Positions 59,458 to 64,000 of a stretch of 64,000 bases of DNA are shown here, in pieces. Position numbers and translations under genes: made by a program. The notes below the pieces were generated by a model that saw only the letters and a program-made list of their open reading frames with translations, had not been told where the DNA came from and made no database searches. The stretch's first letter is position 1, and every line of letters starts with the position of its first letter. This DNA comes from Bacteroidota bacterium (lineage in GTDB: Bacteria; Bacteroidota; Bacteroidia; Chitinophagales; Chitinophagaceae): assembly GCA_018267625.1 (NCBI GenBank), contig JAFDYC010000056.1:1-64000 (forward strand), in the 5' to 3' direction.

Positions 59458-60027
59458 ATGCAAATCGGTCTGTATTTCGGCTCATTCAACCCTATTCATA
59501 TCGGCCACCTGATTATCGCCAACCATGTGCTGCAGCATTCAGAAATTGATAAGCTATGGTTTGTGCTCACGCCCCATAATCCCCTGAAGGATGCACACAC
59601 CTTACTCAATGAATATGACCGGATGCACCTGGTAGAACTGGCGATCCGCGACAATCCTAAGTTTCGTGCCTCCGGCGTTGAGTTTAGATTGCCTAAGCCT
59701 ACCTACACCATAGACACGCTGACCTATCTGAATGAAAAATTTCCTTTAGAAAAATTCCATGTGGTGATGGGCAGCGATTCCCTGCAAAATATCAGTCGCT
59801 GGAAAAACTATGAGCAATTGCTGGCGCAATATCCCATCATCGTATATCGGAGGCGAGGCTTTGAAATGACCCCACCTTCAGGTGCCCGAATCAACATGTT
59901 GGAGGCTCCTCTACTCGACATTTCTGCCTCGTTTATCCGTAACGAAATCAAAGCAGGGCGCAGCGTGCGCTACCTTCTACCGGATGCAGTGTGGCAGTAT
60001 GTGGATGAGAATCGCTACTTCCATTAA
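59458..60027 (+). CDS. nadD: Nicotinate-nucleotide adenylyltransferase
   Basis: A 189-residue nucleotidyltransferase adenylating nicotinate mononucleotide in NAD synthesis. The N-terminal IGLYFGSFNPIHIGHLIIANHVL holds the GxFxPxHxGH nucleotide-binding motif. VLTPHNPLK, FHVVMGSDSLQNISRWKNYEQLL and the C-terminal ISASFIRNEIKAGRSVRYLLPDAVWQY (the SxTxIR-like motif) complete the family. The ATG at 59458 gives the usual N-terminus; the frame from 59410 adds 16 residues of no similarity. It complements haaO at 13780 in NAD metabolism, though the two genes are far apart. Confidence 0.94.
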   Translation: MQIGLYFGSFNPIHIGHLIIANHVLQHSEIDKLWFVLTPHNPLKDAHTLLNEYDRMHLVELAIRDNPKFRASGVEFRLPKPTYTIDTLTYLNEKFPLEKFHVVMGSDSLQNISRWKNYEQLLAQYPIIVYRRRGFEMTPPSGARINMLEAPLLDISASFIRNEIKAGRSVRYLLPDAVWQYVDENRYFH

Positions 60028-60110
60028 CCCTGAATCCATAGGCGCACAGGCAGGCTCGCGGCACGCTTTTCACAACCTCGCTACTTTACAAAAAAGAACC
60101 CGCTCAGAAA

Positions 60111-61454
60111 ATGTCTGAAAACACGCCTTCCCAGAAAGCAAAGCAGGCACAGCCCCAACTTCCATTGGAAGCGCTAAAAAGCATCCAGTTTGGCCGGTAC
60201 AGCGACAACAATAAACCCTACGAGAAAATCCAGCTATGGTATCAGGCGCAAGAGCATTTCAAGAAGGGTGCTTTTGAGGAATGCACCGCTCTGTTTTTTG
60301 AATACATCAATGACGAAGAAGAAGGGAACCTTACGATTCGTAAAGAGGCTGCCGGGTTCAGCTTCAACCTGGCTCAGGGTTCAAAAAGCATCTATGGGAA
60401 AAGCGATGGGAAAAGGATGGTCGCGGAAGCGCCTATCGTTGTGATGGAGCAAGCATCCGTGTCCGTAATGCGCCGGCTGCTGGAAGAAAATTATGCGCTT
60501 TCCTATAGCCGCTATGCCTTAGACAACAAACAAAGACTTTGCCTTGTATTCGAAAGTGACCTGGATAGTTGTTCGCCTCAAAAGCTCTATCATGCCCTGC
60601 GGGAAGTAGCTCAGTTTGCAGACGATTCAGACGATTTGTTGCTGCAGGAATTTCCGGCGCTGAAGCCGGTAAATTGTGAACATGTCCAGCCCTTACCGGC
60701 AGAAGAACTCGAGGTGAAATTTGCCTATTTCCACAAGTGGATCAAAAAAACACTGGAGTTGACCAAAGACCTGAATCCGGATTTATTCTCCAGCACCATC
60801 GCCTATGTGCTACATGCCTTGCTCTTTCGGATTGACTATCTGATTGCTCCTAAGGGCAGCCTGGCCATCCGGCTTGAAGAAATCATCAGCGACTTTCAGG
60901 AAGAAGAAGAACAGACGCCTATTGTAGAACGCAATGCCCGCATGAAAGAAAGTATTCAAAGCTTGCTGGAGATTTCAGAACAAGAGTTTTCAAAAAGTTT
61001 GTATCGGGTCAAGAGCACCTTCGCCACAGCTCCCGTACCGACTTCTGAGCAGATCATCAACAATATCAGTACCGCCTACAAAGACGCAGCCATTCATGAA
61101 AGCAACAGGCTACCCATACAGGCATTGGCCATTCTTGAATACGGAGTGCTCTTTAATCAGTTTTCATTTTCGATGCCGGCCGTTCAGTCAGAATTGGCTA
61201 AGGTCTTCATGGCGGTACTACACGATGATTACTTCCGCGCCCTGGGCACGGGGCAATCTTTTTATCATCCTGAAACCCAAAAACCGGATGAGGCCTTAAT
61301 CCGTGCCTCGATAGATGAATGTATCCGACGCTGGCTAGGGAAATACGAATCGTTACGCTGGGACCACGCACGCATTAATTATGGCTCGCTCTGGGACTTT
61401 GCACGCAGCTTTTCAGAATATGCCGCCTGTCTGAATCTGGAGCCAAAGCGATAA
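60111..61454 (+). CDS. Cytosolic protein with a possible YbjN/CesT-like domain, partner of the protease gene
   Basis: A 447-residue protein with no signal peptide or membrane helix, not recognised as a named family. An approximately 60-residue helical N-part (PYEKIQLWYQAQEHFKKGAFEECTALFFEYIND) is followed at residues of about 95-180 by ASVSVMRRLLEENYALSYSRYALDNKQRLCLVFESDLDSCSPQKLYHALREVAQFADD. Its alternation of strand, turn and helix resembles the YbjN / type III chaperone-like fold. The remaining 260 residues are mostly helical (WIKKTLELTKDLNP; ARMKESIQSLLEISEQEF). It is followed after 49 bases by the trypsin-like protease, whose C-terminus has a similar fold. The domain match is by eye only. 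Confidence 0.6.
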   Translation: MSENTPSQKAKQAQPQLPLEALKSIQFGRYSDNNKPYEKIQLWYQAQEHFKKGAFEECTALFFEYINDEEEGNLTIRKEAAGFSFNLAQGSKSIYGKSDGKRMVAEAPIVVMEQASVSVMRRLLEENYALSYSRYALDNKQRLCLVFESDLDSCSPQKLYHALREVAQFADDSDDLLLQEFPALKPVNCEHVQPLPAEELEVKFAYFHKWIKKTLELTKDLNPDLFSSTIAYVLHALLFRIDYLIAPKGSLAIRLEEIISDFQEEEEQTPIVERNARMKESIQSLLEISEQEFSKSLYRVKSTFATAPVPTSEQIINNISTAYKDAAIHESNRLPIQALAILEYGVLFNQFSFSMPAVQSELAKVFMAVLHDDYFRALGTGQSFYHPETQKPDEALIRASIDECIRRWLGKYESLRWDHARINYGSLWDFARSFSEYAACLNLEPKR

Positions 61455-61503
61455 AAAAAATATTGTCCTAAACCCGCATTTTAAAAAGTAGAAAAGCAAA
61501 AAA

Positions 61504-62607
61504 ATGACGATTCAGGAAATCATCGAACGCTATCAAAACGCCGTGGTGCAAATAGCTACCCGGGAAGGTACCGGCACCGGTTTTTTTCTGAAGCAATGGC
61601 AGCTCATTGCGACCAACAACCATGTGGTACGTGGCCAAAAACAGGTGAGCATAAAAGGGAATCATTTTGAAAAACAGATTACTCCTGTTCTGTTTACAGA
61701 TGAGCGTTATGACCTCGCATTCCTGGCTCCTCCTGCCGACACTGATCCTTTTCCGGAACTGAAACTGGGGGACTACAGCAAGCTGCATGATGGCGATGAA
61801 GTATTAGCTATTGGCCATCCTTATGGCCTCAACTATACCGCCACTCAGGGGGTTATTTCCCGTGTGGGGCGGGTGCAGCAAGGCATCCGTTACATCCAGA
61901 TAGATGCTGCCATCAACCCGGGTAACTCTGGCGGGCCATTGGTGAATGCAGCAGGCGAGGTAGTCGGTGTCAATAGTTTCATCATCAAGGGCGGCGACAA
62001 CCTGGGCTTTGCACTCCCTGCCCTCTACCTGAAAGAAAACCTGGACCTATACGTGCCGCAAAGAGGCACACTCGTTATCCGTTGCGCTGCTTGTCGCAGC
62101 CTGATGACGCAAACCGAGCTGGAGCTTGGGAAATATTGCTCCAATTGTGGGTTAGAAATTGCCTTCCCCAAGGAAGGCATGATGGAAGAAAATACCGGGA
62201 TGGGTATTGCGGGAGTGGTGGAAGAGGCACTCAAACAATTAGGCTACGACATTGAATTGGTGCGCATGGGCTTTAATCGTTGGGAGCTGAAAGCCGGCAG
62301 TGCCAATATCCATATTGCTTACAACGCCGACAGCCATTTCATCATCGCCGAGGCCGTTCTGGCACGGTTGCCACAAAGCAAGATTGCTGAGTTGTATCAA
62401 TTCCTGCTGATGGAAAACTGCAAATTGAAGGGTATGTCTTTTTCGCTCCAGGATGATTGCATTGTACTGGCATCGTTGCTCTACAACCTGAACCTGAAAG
62501 CCGAAGCTTGTGTCCGACATCTGAGTGCATTGTTTGAAATGGCCGACCACTTTGATGATTATCTCATTGGGCATTTCGGCAGTATCAAAATGCTGGAAGA
62601 AGGCTGA
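61504..62607 (+). CDS. Cytosolic trypsin-like protease with zinc ribbon and YbjN-like tail
   Basis: A 367-residue protein with no signal peptide. Residues 1-about 185 are an S1C (DegP/HtrA-type) protease domain with an intact triad: His40 (LIATNNHVVRG), Asp70 (DERYDLAFLA) and Ser142 (NPGNSGGPLV). Instead of a PDZ domain, residues 190-220 form a short zinc ribbon: Cys194/Cys197 (CAAC) and Cys212/Cys215 (CSNC). Residues of about 231-367 (EALKQLGYDIELVRMGFNRWELKAGSANIHIAY ... LHASL-like helices, DYLIGHFGS) look like a YbjN/CesT-like chaperone fold. HtrA proteins normally act in the periplasm; this one should be cytoplasmic. The gene follows its likely partner by 49 bases. Confidence 0.83.
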   Translation: MTIQEIIERYQNAVVQIATREGTGTGFFLKQWQLIATNNHVVRGQKQVSIKGNHFEKQITPVLFTDERYDLAFLAPPADTDPFPELKLGDYSKLHDGDEVLAIGHPYGLNYTATQGVISRVGRVQQGIRYIQIDAAINPGNSGGPLVNAAGEVVGVNSFIIKGGDNLGFALPALYLKENLDLYVPQRGTLVIRCAACRSLMTQTELELGKYCSNCGLEIAFPKEGMMEENTGMGIAGVVEEALKQLGYDIELVRMGFNRWELKAGSANIHIAYNADSHFIIAEAVLARLPQSKIAELYQFLLMENCKLKGMSFSLQDDCIVLASLLYNLNLKAEACVRHLSALFEMADHFDDYLIGHFGSIKMLEEG

Positions 62608-62674
62608 TTCCCCTGCATCAAGCTCCCTGCCTTGAATTGATTTTTACCGCTGCCCCACGCGATAGCTGCCCGAC

Positions 62675-62682
62675 TATCTTTG
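62675..62682 (+). promoter_or_regulatory. -7 element of nusB
   Basis: TATCTTTG, a perfect TAnnTTTG, ends 7 nt before the ATG at 62690. Confidence 0.5.
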
Positions 62683-62689
62683 CCGCCCC

Positions 62690-63628
62690 ATGATAAGCCG
62701 CAGAAACATCCGGGTTAAGGTGATGCAGACCTTATATGCCCTCTCATCGCTCGACCACATGACGATGAATAAGTCGCTACAACAAGCCGGAATGAAGATG
62801 TTGAATGAAAAGCTGGAACGCTCATTGGATTTGTTCACGACGCTTATTCTTTATGCCACCCGTGTGGCACAATATGCCGAAACAGACGCCCACCAACGTG
62901 CCAACAAATACCTGCCCAGCGCCGAAGATCGGAACGTGAATACCAAGATTGCCGGTAATGAAGCTGTATGGAAGGTGCTTTCCAACGAAACCTTCTCCGA
63001 AAAGGTGAAACTGGCCCACTTAGAGCAATACCTGGACCAGGACTGGCTGCGCAAACTGTATTATGAGTTGGCACGCAAAGACGAATATGCCCAGTATATA
63101 ACTACCGAACGCAACATGTCTGAGGATAGCCGGATATTCCGTTTCATCTGGGAAGAAGTGATGTTGCCGAACAATGATTTCATCGAATACCTCAGCGATG
63201 AACTGCCCGGCTGGGAAGACGACTTCCCCATGCTGCAAATTTTGATGGATAATTTTTTCAAAAACAGCAGCCGCTTCAACTTCCTGCACCTTGTGTCCGG
63301 TGAAAAATTGGAATATGCCCGCAACCTGCTGCAGACATCCCTGGAAAAAGAAGACTACTGTATGGAGCTCATTCGCCCCAAGCTGGTCAACTGGGAAGCC
63401 GAACGCGTGGCCGCCATTGACCTGGTGCTGCTGCGAATGGGCGTATGTGAGTTGCTCTATTTCCCTACCATACCTACCAAGGTGACCATCAACGAATACA
63501 TTGACCTGGCTAAAACATACAGCACCCCGCAAAGCGGTCATTTCGTGAATGGCGTACTGGACAATCTTCTCAAAGACTTAAGTAAATCGGGGCAGATACG
63601 GAAAGATGAGCGCGGCATGAAGTCGTAA
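62690..63628 (+). CDS. nusB: Transcription antitermination factor NusB (long form)
   Basis: A 312-residue protein. The N-terminus MISRRNIRVKVMQTLYALS is the NusB start, and the C-terminal third (LVNWEAERVAAIDLVLLRMGVCELLYFPTIPTKVTINEYIDLAKTYSTPQSGHFVNGVLDNLL) is the standard NusB core. About 150 residues of helical insertion in between are typical of Bacteroidota, compared with about 140 residues in E. coli. NusB binds boxA with NusE in rRNA antitermination. Its stop codon overlaps the -7 element of the next gene. Confidence 0.94.
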   Translation: MISRRNIRVKVMQTLYALSSLDHMTMNKSLQQAGMKMLNEKLERSLDLFTTLILYATRVAQYAETDAHQRANKYLPSAEDRNVNTKIAGNEAVWKVLSNETFSEKVKLAHLEQYLDQDWLRKLYYELARKDEYAQYITTERNMSEDSRIFRFIWEEVMLPNNDFIEYLSDELPGWEDDFPMLQILMDNFFKNSSRFNFLHLVSGEKLEYARNLLQTSLEKEDYCMELIRPKLVNWEAERVAAIDLVLLRMGVCELLYFPTIPTKVTINEYIDLAKTYSTPQSGHFVNGVLDNLLKDLSKSGQIRKDERGMKS

Positions 63629-63633
63629 ATTCG
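63626..63633 (+). promoter_or_regulatory. -7 element of the DUF1573 gene, overlapping the nusB stop codon
   Basis: TAAATTCG begins with the TAA stop codon of nusB and ends 6 nt before the ATG at 63640. It is the TTCG variant of TAnnTTTG. Confidence 0.4.
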
Positions 63634-63639
63634 CGCCCC

Positions 63640-64000
63640 ATGTATCGTAGTCTTTTTGCTGCCGTTGTGCTCTGCCTTGCTTTTGCCGCATGCAAGGATG
63701 ATTCAAAAAAGATTCCACCGGGCCAGTCTTCAGCATCCATCATTCACAACCCCAATACCGCTAATGGGCTGGACACACGCGAGGTCGCGTCCCTGCCGGT
63801 ATTGACCTTTGAAGACACCGCCCATGATTTCGGCACCATCAAAGAAGGCGAAAAGGTGGAACACGAATTTGTATTTAAGAATACAGGCCGCAGTTCCCTC
63901 ATCCTCACCGGCGCGGAAACAAGCTGCGGTTGCACGGTCCCGACCTTCACCCACGAGCCCGTTGCTCCAGGCGCTACCGGCACGCTCAAAGTGCTCTTTT
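63640..64000 (+). CDS. DUF1573 lipoprotein (truncated by the window edge)
   Basis: The first 120 residues of a lipoprotein that continues beyond the window. The signal peptide ends in the lipobox FAAC at residue 18. After a polar spacer, DTAHDFGTIKEGEKVEHEFVFKNTGRSSLILTGAETSCGCTVPTF is the DUF1573 (ASPM-SPD-2-Hydin-like) beta-sandwich with its CGC motif. The family is widespread in Bacteroidota, of unknown function and probably periplasmic. It follows nusB by 11 bases; in other Bacteroidota I recall yajC coming next, which is outside this window. Confidence 0.88.
   Translation, partial: MYRSLFAAVVLCLAFAACKDDSKKIPPGQSSASIIHNPNTANGLDTREVASLPVLTFEDTAHDFGTIKEGEKVEHEFVFKNTGRSSLILTGAETSCGCTVPTFTHEPVAPGATGTLKVLF

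Noticed and set aside
1-64000. tRNA, rRNA, CRISPR array, insertion sequence or prophage
   Set aside because: I found no cloverleaf-like gene, no regularly spaced repeats, no transposase or integrase and no phage structural genes.

Overview
The window is about 64 kb of chromosomal core and envelope DNA from a member of the phylum Bacteroidota, most likely a Chitinophagia-, Saprospiria- or Sphingobacteriia-like lineage. I cannot name a genus from sequence alone. The evidence is convergent: type IX secretion (T9SS) C-terminal sorting domains, a PorP/SprF protein beside a PorE-like OmpA/PD40/TPR protein, Bacteroidota-restricted families (DUF4836, DUF2851, HU-CCDC81/SPOR, DUF1573, long NusB, long IspH), TonB receptors with carboxypeptidase-like N-domains, and repeated TAnnTTTG-type -7 promoter elements very close to start codons. 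I annotate 57 protein genes and one regulator relic. I see no rRNA, tRNA, CRISPR array, prophage or insertion sequence.

Layout. 0-10 kb: a tiny T9SS cargo protein, an Ig-like lipoprotein, a BtuB-like TonB receptor, a lone MlaE permease, an acyl-CoA carboxylase carboxyltransferase subunit, a UbiA-like membrane protein and a choice-of-anchor V T9SS protein. 10-20 kb: an overlapping trmB / DUF5522 / alkyltransferase-like operon, a decayed LuxR output domain beside a metal-motif/AraC fusion regulator, hldD (LPS heptose), haaO (kynurenine pathway), a CorC-type CBS protein, gmk, a bacilliredoxin, a formimidoylglutamase-type ureohydrolase, threonine aldolase and an OmpA lipoprotein. 20-28 kb: an APC permease, a kinase-like conserved protein, ispH and a pair of M16 peptidases (one active, one missing its catalytic residues).

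28-37 kb: a co-directional envelope cluster of TonB receptor, 1014-residue TPR protein, plug-less barrel and inner-membrane HU-CCDC81/SPOR protein. 36-47 kb: housekeeping and stress genes: hscA, an Mrp-type Fe-S ATPase, pyrF, DUF2851, OsmC, a family 2 glycosyltransferase, a PaaI thioesterase, oxyR (with both redox cysteines), an M48 lipoprotein protease and plsY. 47-56 kb: prmA, the PorE-like and PorP/SprF pair, hslR, an Asp-box lipoprotein, a DUF4836 lipoprotein and a secreted six-cysteine protein. 56-64 kb: a GT39-like membrane protein, gltX, nadD, a two-gene module built around a cytosolic trypsin-like protease with a zinc ribbon and a YbjN/CesT-like tail, nusB and the start of a DUF1573 lipoprotein that runs off the right edge.

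The best candidate for something undescribed is the protease module at 60111-62607. Next are the kinase-like protein at 22118-23164, the envelope cluster at 28578-36629, the LuxR relic and the six-cysteine secreted protein. Many starts were moved downstream of the longest open frame because the longest frame began at a TTG or GTG, or lay upstream of a visible -7 element, a signal peptide or a family N-terminus.
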